Assembly: GCA_050260215.1 (NCBI GenBank)
Contig: JBLNBU010000176.1
Span: 1-19,590 of the forward strand
Origin: JBLNBU01 sp050260215
Lineage (GTDB): Bacteria; Pseudomonadota; Alphaproteobacteria; Rhodospirillales; Magnetospirillaceae
DNA length: 19,590 nt
Direction of reading: 5' to 3'
Shown here: piece after piece, positions 5,223-15,797 of the stretch
Layout of the letters: each line of letters opens with the position of its first letter
Numbering within the stretch: position 1 is the stretch's first letter
Program-made: the position numbers and the translations under genes
The notes under the pieces: generated by a model
What the model was told of the DNA's origin: nothing
Seen by the model: the letters and a program-made list of their open reading frames with translations, nothing else
Database searches by the model: none

Positions 5223-7463
5223 ATGGACATCGTCTACCTCGTCTACGGGCTCGCGTTCCTGGCCATGGGGCTGGCCATCGTGCTGCGCTACGACAACCAC
5301 AGCCGCCTGGAATTGGGGCGGATTCTGTGGCTGCTGGCCGCCTTCGGCTTTGTTCACGGGGTCCGCGAATGGATGGACCTGTGGCGGGTGGTGCGCGGCG
5401 ACGACCCGGTGGGCCAGGCGGCCCGGCCGCTGGTGCTGGCGGCGTCCTTCGTCTTCCTGTTCGAGTTCGGCCGCCGCCTGGTGGTGATGTCGCTGCCGGG
5501 CTGGGCCGGCCGGCTGGGGCCGTGGGTCCATGTGCCGCTGGCGGCGGGGGTGCTGGTGGGCACCCTTTCGGCCGTCTCGCCGCTTTTGGGGCTGGACGTG
5601 TGGTCGCGCTACCTGCTCGGGTCCACCGGCTCGTGCCTGGCCGGCGTCGGCTTCCTGGCCTATACCCGCAGCGAGGTCGCCCACCGGGCGGTCAATTCGC
5701 ATCTCAAGGCGGTGGTGCCGGCCTTCCGGGCCGCCGGCATCGCCTTCGTCGCCTACGGGGTGTTCGGCGGGCTGGTGGTGCCGCGGGCCGACTGGTTCCC
5801 CGCCTCGGTGATCAACCAGGACGCCTTCGTCGCCCTGACCGGCATCCCGGTCCAGCTGGTGCGTGCCGGCTGCGCGGTCGCCGTGGCGGTGGCGGTGGGC
5901 ATCCTGCTCAAGGTCTTCCACCTGGAAGGCATCAAGCGCATCCAGGACGGCGAGCAGCGGCTGCGCAGCATGACCGAATGCGCCCAGGTCGCCATCGTCG
6001 AGATCGACGCCGTGGGCCGCATCGACTTCTGGAACCCGGCGGCCGAGCGGATCTTCGGCTGGACCGCCGCCGAATCGTTGGGGCGCCTGGTGCACGAGCT
6101 GATCGCGCCGCCGCGCTATCACGGGGCCTTCCATGCCGCCTTCCCCCACTACCAGCAGACCGGCGAGGGCAGCCTGACCGGGCGTACCGTCGAGATGGCG
6201 GGCCTGCACCGGGACGGGCATGAGTTCCCGGTGGAAATCGCCATCGCGCCGCTGCCGGGACCCACCGGGCGTCACACCATCGGCATCCTGACCGACATCT
6301 CCGAGCGCCGCGTCGCCGACGCCGCCCGGCGCAAGGCCGAGATGGAGTCGCGGGCAACCGCCGCCCGGCTCAACCTGGTGCTGCGCACCGCCGCCGAGGG
6401 CATCCTCGGCATCGACGACGAGCGCCGCATCATGTTCGCCACCCCCTCGGCCGCCGAGATCCTGGGCTGGCCCTCGGCCGAGGCCATGCAGGGCGAGGCC
6501 AGCCACCTGGTTACCGGCCACGTCCTGGCCAACGGCTCGCCCTGCGGCGAGCACACCTGCCGTATCCGCAATGCGCTGAACGACGGCGAGACCGTCCGCG
6601 TGGTCGACGAATCCTTTACCCGCCTGGACGGCAAGATCATCCCGGTCGAATACGTGGTGTCGCCGCTGATGGTTTCCGAGGTCATCATCGGCGCCGTGGT
6701 GGTGTTCCACGACATCTCGGACCGCAAGGAGCTCGAGGCCGAGCTCAAGCGCTCCAATGCCGAACTCGAGCAGTTCGCCTATGTGGCGTCCCATGACCTG
6801 CGCCAGCCGTTGCGCATGATCACCGGCTACCTGTCGATCATCGCCAAGACCCTGAAGGGCAAGTTGGGGGAGGACGAGGAGAAGTTCATCGGCTTCGCCG
6901 TCGACGGCGCCAAGCGCATGGACGCCCTGATCATGGGCCTGCTTGAATATTCCCGCGTCGGCCGTGTCGGAACCCCCGAGACGGTGCCGCTCGACGAGGT
7001 GATCGCCGAGGCGGTCACCAACCTGTCCTTCGCCGTCGCCGACGCCAAGGGCGAGGTGACGGTGGCCCCGGGCTTCCCCAGCGTCATGGGCGAGCGCATG
7101 GAACTGATGCGGCTGTTCCAGAACCTGGTCGGCAACGCCATCAAGTACCGCGCCCCCGACCGTCCGCCGGTGGTCGAGGTCGGCTGGAAGGATCACGGGG
7201 CCGACTGGCTGCTGTGGGTCAGGGACAACGGCATCGGCATCGCCCCCGACGACCACGAGCGCGCCTTCAAGGTGTTCCAGCGCCTGGTCGAGCGCAGCCA
7301 GTACGAGGGTACCGGCATCGGCCTGGCGGTGTGCCGCAAGATCGTAGACAAGGCGGGCGGCCGCATCTGGATCGATTCGGACGTGGGGGCGGGCACCACC
7401 TTGTTCTTCACCCTGCCCAAGCTGAAGGCTGCGGCAGCCGAGGAGCCGGTCTTGGCCGATTGA
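5223..7463 (+). CDS. Membrane histidine kinase: seven predicted transmembrane helices, two PAS domains, HisKA and HATPase_c
   Basis: The product is 746 residues from 5223, chosen because it begins right at the first hydrophobic helix (MDIVYLVYGLAFLAMG); ATG 5166 would add 19 polar residues, and neither start has a clear ribosome binding site. Seven hydrophobic stretches lie at about residues 3-21, 33-48, 68-88, 101-122, 130-147, 168-186 and 202-230. Two PAS domains follow (about 245-365 and 380-500; the second contains CGEHTC at 441-446). The phosphoacceptor is H524 in YVASHDLRQPL. The ATPase N box is NLVGNAIKY (634-642), G1 is DNGIGIAP (668-675) and G2 is GTGIGLAV (696-703). It has no receiver domain, and no response regulator is adjacent. 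I do not recognise the seven-helix input as a named family. It is divergent from aorA, so it could control that operon, but nothing in the sequence proves it. Confidence 0.9.
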   Translation: MDIVYLVYGLAFLAMGLAIVLRYDNHSRLELGRILWLLAAFGFVHGVREWMDLWRVVRGDDPVGQAARPLVLAASFVFLFEFGRRLVVMSLPGWAGRLGPWVHVPLAAGVLVGTLSAVSPLLGLDVWSRYLLGSTGSCLAGVGFLAYTRSEVAHRAVNSHLKAVVPAFRAAGIAFVAYGVFGGLVVPRADWFPASVINQDAFVALTGIPVQLVRAGCAVAVAVAVGILLKVFHLEGIKRIQDGEQRLRSMTECAQVAIVEIDAVGRIDFWNPAAERIFGWTAAESLGRLVHELIAPPRYHGAFHAAFPHYQQTGEGSLTGRTVEMAGLHRDGHEFPVEIAIAPLPGPTGRHTIGILTDISERRVADAARRKAEMESRATAARLNLVLRTAAEGILGIDDERRIMFATPSAAEILGWPSAEAMQGEASHLVTGHVLANGSPCGEHTCRIRNALNDGETVRVVDESFTRLDGKIIPVEYVVSPLMVSEVIIGAVVVFHDISDRKELEAELKRSNAELEQFAYVASHDLRQPLRMITGYLSIIAKTLKGKLGEDEEKFIGFAVDGAKRMDALIMGLLEYSRVGRVGTPETVPLDEVIAEAVTNLSFAVADAKGEVTVAPGFPSVMGERMELMRLFQNLVGNAIKYRAPDRPPVVEVGWKDHGADWLLWVRDNGIGIAPDDHERAFKVFQRLVERSQYEGTGIGLAVCRKIVDKAGGRIWIDSDVGAGTTLFFTLPKLKAAAAEEPVLAD

Positions 7464-7506
7464 TCGCCCTCGCGCTGGCGGCTGGCCCACACTTGTGGCA
7501 ATATGC

Positions 7507-7519
7507 ATTAAGTCTTAAT
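7507..7519. promoter_or_regulatory. Perfect palindrome ATTAAG-T-CTTAAT before the binding-protein gene
   Basis: A 6-base inverted repeat with a single-base centre sits in the 73-base gap between the first kinase and the binding protein, 18 bases upstream of the ATG at 7537. It is strikingly AT-rich for this window. It could be an operator or part of a promoter -10 region; it is too short and has no T-run to be a terminator. Its role is a guess. Confidence 0.3.
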
Positions 7520-7536
7520 CGACTGAGGGTTGGGGG

Positions 7537-8511
7537 ATGAACGCACTCGGTCGGCTGGCCAGCTCCATAATCCTGTCGGTGGCCGGGTGGCTGAGCCTCC
7601 CCGGCGTTGCCGAGGCGCGCCAGGTGGTGATCGCCTTCGTCAGCCTGACCGCCGTCGATGCCGAGACCTTCGCCGGCTTTCGCGCCGGCATGGCCGTGCG
7701 CGGCTGGCGCGAAGGCGACACCGTGCGCTATCTCGACGCCGGGCCGGCGGGAAGCCGCGAGGCCATCGCCCCCATGGTCGGCGCCCAACTGGCCAAGGGC
7801 GTCGACCTGCTGCTGTGCGCCAGCACGCCCGTCACCCGCATCGCCGCCCCCATGGCCCGCGACAAGGGGGTGCCGGTGGTGTTCGCCCCCGTCAACGATC
7901 CCGTCGCCGCCGGCGTCGTTCCAGACCTGCGCCATCCGGGCGGCAACGTCACCGGCATCCGCCTGCCCACCGGCGACGACCTGCGCCTGCAGTTCCTGGC
8001 CCAGCTGGCGCCCAAGGTCCGCCGGGTGCTGCTGCCGTTCAACCCCGACGACGGCAGTTCGCTGCGTTCGGCCGACAACGCCGTGGCCGTGGCGGCGCAG
8101 CTGGGGCTCGAGATGCGTCGCATGCCGGTGCGCACCACGTCCGAGGTGACGGGGCTGTTCGCCAACCTGCCCGGCGACGTGGATGCGGTGTTCCTGCCGC
8201 GCGACAGCACCATCGAGGCGCAGATCGGCCCCATCGTCGAGGCGACGCGGGCGCGCCGGCTGCCGCTGTCGGCGCCGGGCATCGCCCAGGTGCGCCAGGG
8301 GGCGCTGTTCAGCTACGGCTTCCTGCATGCCGAGATCGGCCGGCAGGCGGCGCGCCTGGCCGACCAGATCCTGCGCGGCCTGCCTGCCGGCGACCTGCCG
8401 GTCGAGTCGGCCGAGAACCACCTGGCGATCAACCTCGCGGCGGCCGGCGCCATCGGGCTGGAGGTTCCCCAAGAGGTCCTGGTCCAGGCCGATCTGGTCG
8501 TCGACCGGTAG
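7537..8511 (+). CDS. ABC_sub_bind (TrpX-like) family periplasmic substrate-binding protein
   Basis: The product has 324 residues, the usual length for this family. Residues 1-27 form a Sec signal peptide (hydrophobic core SSIILSVAGWLSLPGV, then AEA|R). The mature part starts with strand VVIAFVSLT and carries the family hallmark PVVFAPVNDPVAAGVV followed by LRHPGGNVTGI. Further typical pieces are FLAQLAPKVRRVLLPFNPDD, then the second lobe with DAVFLPRDSTIE and GALFSYGFLHAEIGRQAARL. A weak ribosome binding site (GAGGG, GGGGG) precedes the ATG. No permease or ATPase gene is near; instead the next gene, eight bases on, is a histidine kinase with a periplasmic sensor. That suggests this protein works as a ligand-loaded co-sensor rather than in uptake. 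The ligand is unknown; relatives bind amino acids and aromatic compounds. Confidence 0.88.
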   Translation: MNALGRLASSIILSVAGWLSLPGVAEARQVVIAFVSLTAVDAETFAGFRAGMAVRGWREGDTVRYLDAGPAGSREAIAPMVGAQLAKGVDLLLCASTPVTRIAAPMARDKGVPVVFAPVNDPVAAGVVPDLRHPGGNVTGIRLPTGDDLRLQFLAQLAPKVRRVLLPFNPDDGSSLRSADNAVAVAAQLGLEMRRMPVRTTSEVTGLFANLPGDVDAVFLPRDSTIEAQIGPIVEATRARRLPLSAPGIAQVRQGALFSYGFLHAEIGRQAARLADQILRGLPAGDLPVESAENHLAINLAAAGAIGLEVPQEVLVQADLVVDR

Positions 8512-8519
8512 GCCCGACC

Positions 8520-10688
<2,169 letters not shown>

Positions 10689-10788
10689 CAGGCCGGGTGC
10701 GTGCAGGTTGCATTGTCGGAGCGGGCCTAGTAAGAATTGTTAACGTCTGTCAGAGAAGATGGCAGAAAATATGAGCGAGAAGGTGCTC
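10689..10788 (+). promoter_or_regulatory. Probable promoter region of the type I secretion operon
   Basis: This gap precedes the exporter/adhesin operon. It becomes AT-rich near 10728-10745 (TAAGAATTGTTAAC). TTGCAT at 10708-10713 with TAAGAA 17 bases later is a possible but poor -35/-10 pair (three of six matches each). No terminator hairpin with a T-run is seen after the kinase stop at 10688. Confidence 0.3.
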
Positions 10789-12426
10789 ATGCGGCGTTGT
10801 GTTCCCGTGGCGCTCCTCCTGGCGGGGGCGCTCGTCTCCGGTTGCTCGGCACCGGACGAGCTGGCCGACATCGGCACCGAGCTCTCCAATCATGCCCAGA
10901 CGGTGCCTGCCTCGGTGGCGGCGCGGCCGCTGACCGTCGACGACGCGGTGGCGCTGGCGGTGCGCTACAACCTGGATGCCCGCACCAAGGTGCTGGAAGA
11001 GGTGATCGCCGCCGGCAAGGCCGACCTGTCGCTGTTCGCCCTCTTGCCCCAGATCGCCGCCAACGGCGGCATGGTCAAGCGCAACCCGCCCAGCCTGTCG
11101 ACCTCGCGCGACATCAGCACCGGCGCCATCAGCACCGCGCCGTCCAGCTCCGAGGATGCGTTCAAGCGCACCGGCGACTTGACCGCGTCGTGGAACCTGG
11201 TCGACTTCGGCATCGCCCTGCTGCGCTCGGGCCAGGAGGAAGACAAGGTTGCCATCGCCGGCGAAAAGCGCCGCCGGGCCATGCACACCCTGGTCCAGGA
11301 CGTCCAGGTGGCCTACTGGAAGTCGGTGGTCAACGAGTTCGCCGCCAGGAAGTACGCTGCCCTGGAACTGAAGCTGGTGCGCGCCGTCCAGAACGCCGAA
11401 AGCGCCGAGCGCACCAAGGTCGGCGACCCCATGCAGATGCTGGCCTACCAGCGCGCCATCGTCGACACCATGCGCCAGATCTCCGAGCTGCAGCGCCAGA
11501 CGGCCACGGCGCGGGCCGAGCTGGCCGGGCTGATGGGCATGCCCTCGCCCAGCTCGTTCCAGCTGGCCGACATCGAGACCACGGTGGCGCTGAAGGCGGC
11601 CGACCTCGACCGCTCCATGCCCGAGATGGAGGCGTTCGCGCTGGCCCACCGCCCCGAGATCAAGACCGAGGAAGCCCAGTTCCGCATCGACGTCGAGGAC
11701 GTCCATGCCGAGATGCTGAAGTCTCTGCCCGGCATCGGTCCGTTCATCGGCGGACACTTCGACTCCAATTCGTTCCTGATCCACAACAGCTGGGCCGACG
11801 CCGGGCTGAAGGTGGCCTGGAACCTGGTCGAGCTGGTCAACGCGCCCAAGCGCATCGACCAGGCCAAGGCGGTGGCCGAGGTCACCCGTGCCCGGCGCCT
11901 GGCCATGGGCATGGCAGTGCTGACCCAGGTCCATGTCGCCGATCTGCAGTACAAGCACGCGCTGAAGGAATACCGGCTGACCGAGCACATGGCCGAGATC
12001 GACCGACGCATCAACGACCTGGCCGGCAAGTCTCGCGAGGCCGGCAGCGGCAGCCCCATGGAGGAGATCAAGGCCGAGGCGGCGTCCATGCTGTCGACGC
12101 TGCGCCGCTTCATCATCTATTCCGACCTGCAAGGCGCCAAGGCGCGGCTGAACACGGCCATGGGCCTGGATCCCACCGCAGGGTCGCTGCCCGAGGAGCC
12201 GCCCGCCGCCCAGCCCGAGCCGCCCGCGGCCCAGCCCGAGCCGCCCGCGGCCCAGCCCGAGCCTCAGGCCGCGCCCATGCCGCCCGAGCCGGTGGCGGCC
12301 CCCGCACCCCCGCCTGCGCCCATGACCACGCCCATGGCCGCCCCTGTCACCACGCCGCCGCGATCGGCCGTCGACGACCTGCTGGACGGCGGCGACGGGC
12401 AGGTCGACCATGGCGACGAGGACTGA
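10789..12426 (+). CDS. TolC-family outer-membrane efflux lipoprotein of a type I secretion system
   Basis: The product is 545 residues from 10789, chosen because it gives a perfect lipoprotein signal (MRRCVPVALLLAGALVSGC, lipid attachment expected at C19) with AGAAGG six bases upstream; ATGs at 10759 and 10771 are weaker alternatives. The body is an outer-membrane efflux protein: LTVDDAVALAVRYNLDAR near the N-terminus, long helical heptad-like stretches with two repeats, and LKVAWNLVELVNAPKRIDQA at the second repeat. The C-terminal ~75 residues are an unusual Pro/Ala/Glu-rich tail with three exact 7-residue repeats EPPAAQP. Lipidation is typical of OprM/NodT-type factors; T1SS partners such as TolC and LapE usually lack it. 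The last 17 bases overlap the ABC exporter gene, so this is the outer-membrane channel for the adhesin encoded downstream. Confidence 0.88.
   Translation: MRRCVPVALLLAGALVSGCSAPDELADIGTELSNHAQTVPASVAARPLTVDDAVALAVRYNLDARTKVLEEVIAAGKADLSLFALLPQIAANGGMVKRNPPSLSTSRDISTGAISTAPSSSEDAFKRTGDLTASWNLVDFGIALLRSGQEEDKVAIAGEKRRRAMHTLVQDVQVAYWKSVVNEFAARKYAALELKLVRAVQNAESAERTKVGDPMQMLAYQRAIVDTMRQISELQRQTATARAELAGLMGMPSPSSFQLADIETTVALKAADLDRSMPEMEAFALAHRPEIKTEEAQFRIDVEDVHAEMLKSLPGIGPFIGGHFDSNSFLIHNSWADAGLKVAWNLVELVNAPKRIDQAKAVAEVTRARRLAMGMAVLTQVHVADLQYKHALKEYRLTEHMAEIDRRINDLAGKSREAGSGSPMEEIKAEAASMLSTLRRFIIYSDLQGAKARLNTAMGLDPTAGSLPEEPPAAQPEPPAAQPEPPAAQPEPQAAPMPPEPVAAPAPPPAPMTTPMAAPVTTPPRSAVDDLLDGGDGQVDHGDED
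12196..12258 (+). repeat. Three tandem 21-base repeats coding EPPAAQP
   Basis: Units lie at 12196-12216, 12217-12237 and 12238-12258. The second and third units are identical and the first differs by one base (GCC for GCG). They are in frame in the proline-rich tail of the outer-membrane factor, so copy-number change by slippage would keep the frame. Confidence 0.9.
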
Positions 12427-14431
12427 GCCGGCCCGCCGCGAGGCGGAGGCCGCGGCCATCTCTGCCTGCCTGCGCGGGCTCGGCCATTCGGTTGCCGCCA
12501 GCACCTTGCTCGATTCCGCCCGCATGGCCGAGGGAGAGGGCTATGGCCAGCCGTGGCCGCTGGCGCTCGACCGCCACGGTTTTGCCGCCGACGTGGTCGA
12601 GGATGTCGCCACCGCCACGCTTGCCCCCGATTTGTTTCCCTGCGTGCGCCTGGGCCCCGGCGAACCGGCGGTGATGCCCCGTCCGCTGCCCGCGGCCGGC
12701 ACCGCCACCTTGCTGTTCGTCCGCCCGCGCCTGGACCGCGCCGCCGCCACCATCCCCACCTCGTGGAGCGCCCTGCTGGCCGCCTGGCGGCCGACGGTGA
12801 TCCGCGCCGGCGTGGCGGGCGTCCTGGCAAACATGCTGGCCCTGGCGGCGCCCATCTTCTCGGCCCAGGTCTACGACCGGGTGCTGCCCCACGGCGTGCT
12901 GGATTCGCTGTTGGTTATGGCCGGGATGTTCCTGCTGGCCTCGTTGTTCGAGCAGGTGTTCCGCCGCCTGCGCGCCCTGTTCGTCGAGGACGCCCTGCAT
13001 GCCGGCAACGTCGGCCTGGCCGTCGACATGCACCGCCGGGTGCTGGAAACCCGCTTCGACGGGGCGGTGGCGCCTTCCGGCCACCTGATGCGGCTGTTGC
13101 AGGACTACGACAGCATCCGTGACGGCTTCGGTGCCGCGGCCGTGTCGCTGTTTGCCGACCTGCCGTTCATGGCGCTGTTCCTGCTTGGCCTGTTCCTGTG
13201 CGATCCGCTGGTGGCGGTGGCGGTGCTGGCCTTGAACGGGGCGGTGACGGTGGGCACCCTGGTGGCCATCCGCCGCCAGCGCCTGCTGCACCGCGAGTTG
13301 TCGCGCGCCGCCACCCTGCGCGCCCAGGCGGCGCAGGAATCCTTCCTCGACCCCGAGGCGGCCCGACGGGTCGGCGCCACCGCCTACCTGCAGGCGCGCT
13401 TCCGCCAGGGCACCGTGCTGTACGCCGCCGCCACCCGCGCCATCCGGGCGCTGTCGGCGACGCGCGGCAACCTGTCCATGCTGGCGCAGAACTTCTCGAT
13501 CCTGCTGGCGGTGGGCATCGGTGCCTGGCACGCGGTCGAGGGCGGGTCCTCGGCCGGCGTGGTGCTGGCGGCGACCATGCTGGCGACGCGCTTCACCGGC
13601 GCGGTGATGCAGCTGGTCTCGGCGGTGCCGCAGGCGTTGCAGGCGCTGTCGTCCCTGGAAGCTTTGCGCGCCGTCACCGACCGTCCGGTGGAGCGCCCCA
13701 CGGGGGCGGCCTTCGTCCACCGTCCCATCGCCGCCGGCGAGATCGTGCTGGATGCAGTCACCGCCCGCTATCCCGGCCAGGCCCAGCCGGCGGTGGTCGA
13801 CATCAGCCTGGGCGTGCCGGCCGGCGGGCGGCTGGCGATCATCGGGCCGTCGGGATCGGGCAAGACCACGCTGGAAAAGGTGGTCACCGGCATCATCCGC
13901 CCCGAGACCGGCCGGGTGATGCTGGACGGCGTCGACGTGGCCGCCATCGAGCCGGCCGACCTTCGCCGCCACCTGGCCGTCTGCCCCCAGGCGCCGCCGC
14001 TGTTCGCCGGCACGTTGCGCACCAACCTGTCCTTCGACGGCCAGGTCGGCGACGAAGCCATGATGCGCATGCTGGGCGCGCTGGGGCGCGAAGGCATCCT
14101 GCCCGTGGGCATGGGCCTGGACTTCGAGGTCGCCGACGGCGGCCGCAACCTGTCGGGCGGCCAGCGCCAGCTGATCGCCCTGGCGCGCACCCTGCTGCGC
14201 GGCGCCGCCGTCACCATTCTGGACGAGCCTACCTCGGGCATGGACGAAGCCACCGAGCGCCGGGTGATCGAGACCATCCACCAGGTGCTGGCCGACCGCA
14301 CCCTGATCGTCATCTCGCACCGGGCGGCGGTGCTGAACCTGGCGCCGCGCATCGCCGTCCTCAACCGCGGGCGGCTGTTGCGCATCGCCACCCCGGGCGA
14401 GCTGGCCCAGACCCGGCCGGGAGGGCGCTGA
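12410..14431 (+). CDS. Type I secretion ABC exporter (LapB/RtxB-like) with a degenerate N-terminal domain
   Basis: The 673-residue product overlaps the outer-membrane factor gene by 17 bases. Residues 1-120 occupy the place of the C39 peptidase-like domain found in RTX exporters but lack a QxxDCG-type catalytic cysteine motif, so it would be a non-cleaving, substrate-binding version. The membrane domain (about 125-400) begins VIRAGVAGVLANMLALAAPIF, followed by SAQVYDRVLPHGVLDSLLV, the conserved 'yDRVlP' region of T1SS exporters. The ATPase domain has Walker A GPSGSGKTT (479-487), Q-loop Q527, signature LSGGQ (581-585), Walker B VTILDEP (601-607) and switch H637. It is expected to act as an inner-membrane dimer with the HlyD-like adaptor and the TolC-like channel to export the giant protein downstream in one step. 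Confidence 0.93.
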   Translation: MATRTEPARREAEAAAISACLRGLGHSVAASTLLDSARMAEGEGYGQPWPLALDRHGFAADVVEDVATATLAPDLFPCVRLGPGEPAVMPRPLPAAGTATLLFVRPRLDRAAATIPTSWSALLAAWRPTVIRAGVAGVLANMLALAAPIFSAQVYDRVLPHGVLDSLLVMAGMFLLASLFEQVFRRLRALFVEDALHAGNVGLAVDMHRRVLETRFDGAVAPSGHLMRLLQDYDSIRDGFGAAAVSLFADLPFMALFLLGLFLCDPLVAVAVLALNGAVTVGTLVAIRRQRLLHRELSRAATLRAQAAQESFLDPEAARRVGATAYLQARFRQGTVLYAAATRAIRALSATRGNLSMLAQNFSILLAVGIGAWHAVEGGSSAGVVLAATMLATRFTGAVMQLVSAVPQALQALSSLEALRAVTDRPVERPTGAAFVHRPIAAGEIVLDAVTARYPGQAQPAVVDISLGVPAGGRLAIIGPSGSGKTTLEKVVTGIIRPETGRVMLDGVDVAAIEPADLRRHLAVCPQAPPLFAGTLRTNLSFDGQVGDEAMMRMLGALGREGILPVGMGLDFEVADGGRNLSGGQRQLIALARTLLRGAAVTILDEPTSGMDEATERRVIETIHQVLADRTLIVISHRAAVLNLAPRIAVLNRGRLLRIATPGELAQTRPGGR

Positions 14432-14432
14432 C

Positions 14433-15794
14433 ATGGCCCGGCCCGACCTCGACGCCTTCCGCAGCCCCATCCACGGCATCGCGCCATCGCTGACGCCGCC
14501 TTCGGCGACCTCGCTGCTGGCATGGTCGGCGGTGGCCTTCGCCGTGCTGCTGGCGGCGGCGGCGCTGTTCGACCTGGACGAGGTGGTCAGCGCGCCTGCC
14601 CGCATCGAGCCGTCCAGCCAGATCCGCCACGTGCAGCACTACGAGGGCGGCACCATCCGCGAGGTGCTGGTGCGCGAAGGCGACCTGGTGCGCGAGGGTG
14701 ACGTGCTGGTCCGCCTGGTCAATTCCCAGGGAGCCACCGACCTGGCCGACCGCAGCGCCAAATGGGTCGCCACCCAGGCGCGCGTCGCCCGCCTCAAGGC
14801 CGACCTGGCGGGGACGCGCGACGTCGCCTGGCCCACCGATCCGCCCATCGACGCCGAGACCCGCAAGCGCGAAACCGCCACCCATGCCGAGCGCCTGGCC
14901 TGGCGCGCCGACCAGGTCACCGTCATCCGCCGCGAGATCGAGCGGCGCGGCAAGGAGGTGGGCAAGGCCCAGACCAAGGCGGCCGGCCTGGCGCGGACCC
15001 AGTCCAAGCTGGCCGAGGAGATGAAGATCAAGCGCAAGGCCCATGCGGTCGGCGTGGTCGGCGACCAGGAGATCGTCCACCTGGAACGCGAGCAGTCGAT
15101 GATCGACACCGAGGTGGCCACGGCGCGCGACACCATCGGCCGCCTGCAGGCCCAGGCGCGCGAGGCCGAGGCCAAGCTGGCCGAGTTCGAGAAGGGCTGG
15201 CGCGCCCAGGTGCTCGACGAGATCGGCAAGGCCGAGGGCGAGTTGTCGGGCCTGCGCGCCACCATGGTCGTCGCCACCGACCGTGAATCGCGCTCGGAAG
15301 TGCGCTCGCCGGTCAACGGGGTGGTCAAGATGTCGGCCATCACCAGCGTCGGCCAGGTGGCGCGTCCCGGCGACACCTTGATGGACATCGTGCCGGCCGA
15401 CGACGCCCTGGTCATCGAGGCCAAGGTCGCCCCCCAGGACATCGCCCAGGTGCGCGAGGGCCTGAAAGGTTCGGTGCGGCTGTCGGCCTATGACCAGTTC
15501 CGCTACGGCCACCTGGACGGGGTGGTGACCATGGTCGGCGCCGACGCCATCGAGGAAAGCCGCGGGTCGACGGCGGTGGCCTACTACCGGGTGCTGCTGT
15601 CGGCCGGCGCCGACGCCCTGGCCGACCAGCATGGGGTCATGCACGCCATCCGCCCCGGCATGGTGGGGCAGGCCTCGATCCGCATAGGCCGCAAGTCGAT
15701 ATTGCGCATGGTTCTTGACCCACTTTTGCGCAACGACATGGTATTCTCGTTGCCGAGGCTCCGGTTCAACTGGACCGGTGCGGCGAAGGAGTGA
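14433..15794 (+). CDS. HlyD/LapC-like membrane fusion (adaptor) protein of the type I secretion system
   Basis: The product has 453 residues. The start follows the exporter stop by one base and has GGGAGGG about eight bases upstream, within the exporter gene. One membrane helix lies near residues 26-47 (LLAWSAVAFAVLLAAAALF), leaving a short cytoplasmic N-terminus. The lipoyl/barrel half-motif is IRHVQHYEGGTIREVLVREG, then DLVREGDVLVRL. A long coiled-coil hairpin (about 105-285) is rich in Arg, Glu, Ala and Gln. The closing half is SEVRSPVNGVVKMSAITSVG. The C-terminus carries the family ending IRPGMVGQASIRIGRKSIL followed by RMVLDPLLRN. It bridges the ABC exporter and the outer-membrane lipoprotein across the periplasm. 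Confidence 0.93.
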   Translation: MARPDLDAFRSPIHGIAPSLTPPSATSLLAWSAVAFAVLLAAAALFDLDEVVSAPARIEPSSQIRHVQHYEGGTIREVLVREGDLVREGDVLVRLVNSQGATDLADRSAKWVATQARVARLKADLAGTRDVAWPTDPPIDAETRKRETATHAERLAWRADQVTVIRREIERRGKEVGKAQTKAAGLARTQSKLAEEMKIKRKAHAVGVVGDQEIVHLEREQSMIDTEVATARDTIGRLQAQAREAEAKLAEFEKGWRAQVLDEIGKAEGELSGLRATMVVATDRESRSEVRSPVNGVVKMSAITSVGQVARPGDTLMDIVPADDALVIEAKVAPQDIAQVREGLKGSVRLSAYDQFRYGHLDGVVTMVGADAIEESRGSTAVAYYRVLLSAGADALADQHGVMHAIRPGMVGQASIRIGRKSILRMVLDPLLRNDMVFSLPRLRFNWTGAAKE

Positions 15795-15797
15795 TCG

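Noticed and set aside
4827..7508. Long minus-strand open frame opposite the first histidine kinase
   Set aside because: Antisense shadow of a well-supported kinase; it runs into aorA in a different frame and shows no protein motifs.
7464..7536. Intrinsic terminator between the first kinase and the binding protein
   Set aside because: The GC-rich hairpin-like bases are not followed by a T-run, and the AT palindrome is too short.
7530..8519. Fusion of the second kinase frame with an upstream 330-codon extension
   Set aside because: The extension is an out-of-frame reading of the substrate-binding protein, with Arg/Pro-rich composition and no family signature.
12196..12258. CRISPR-like short repeats
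   Set aside because: The units are directly adjacent with no spacers, in frame, and code a proline-rich tail.
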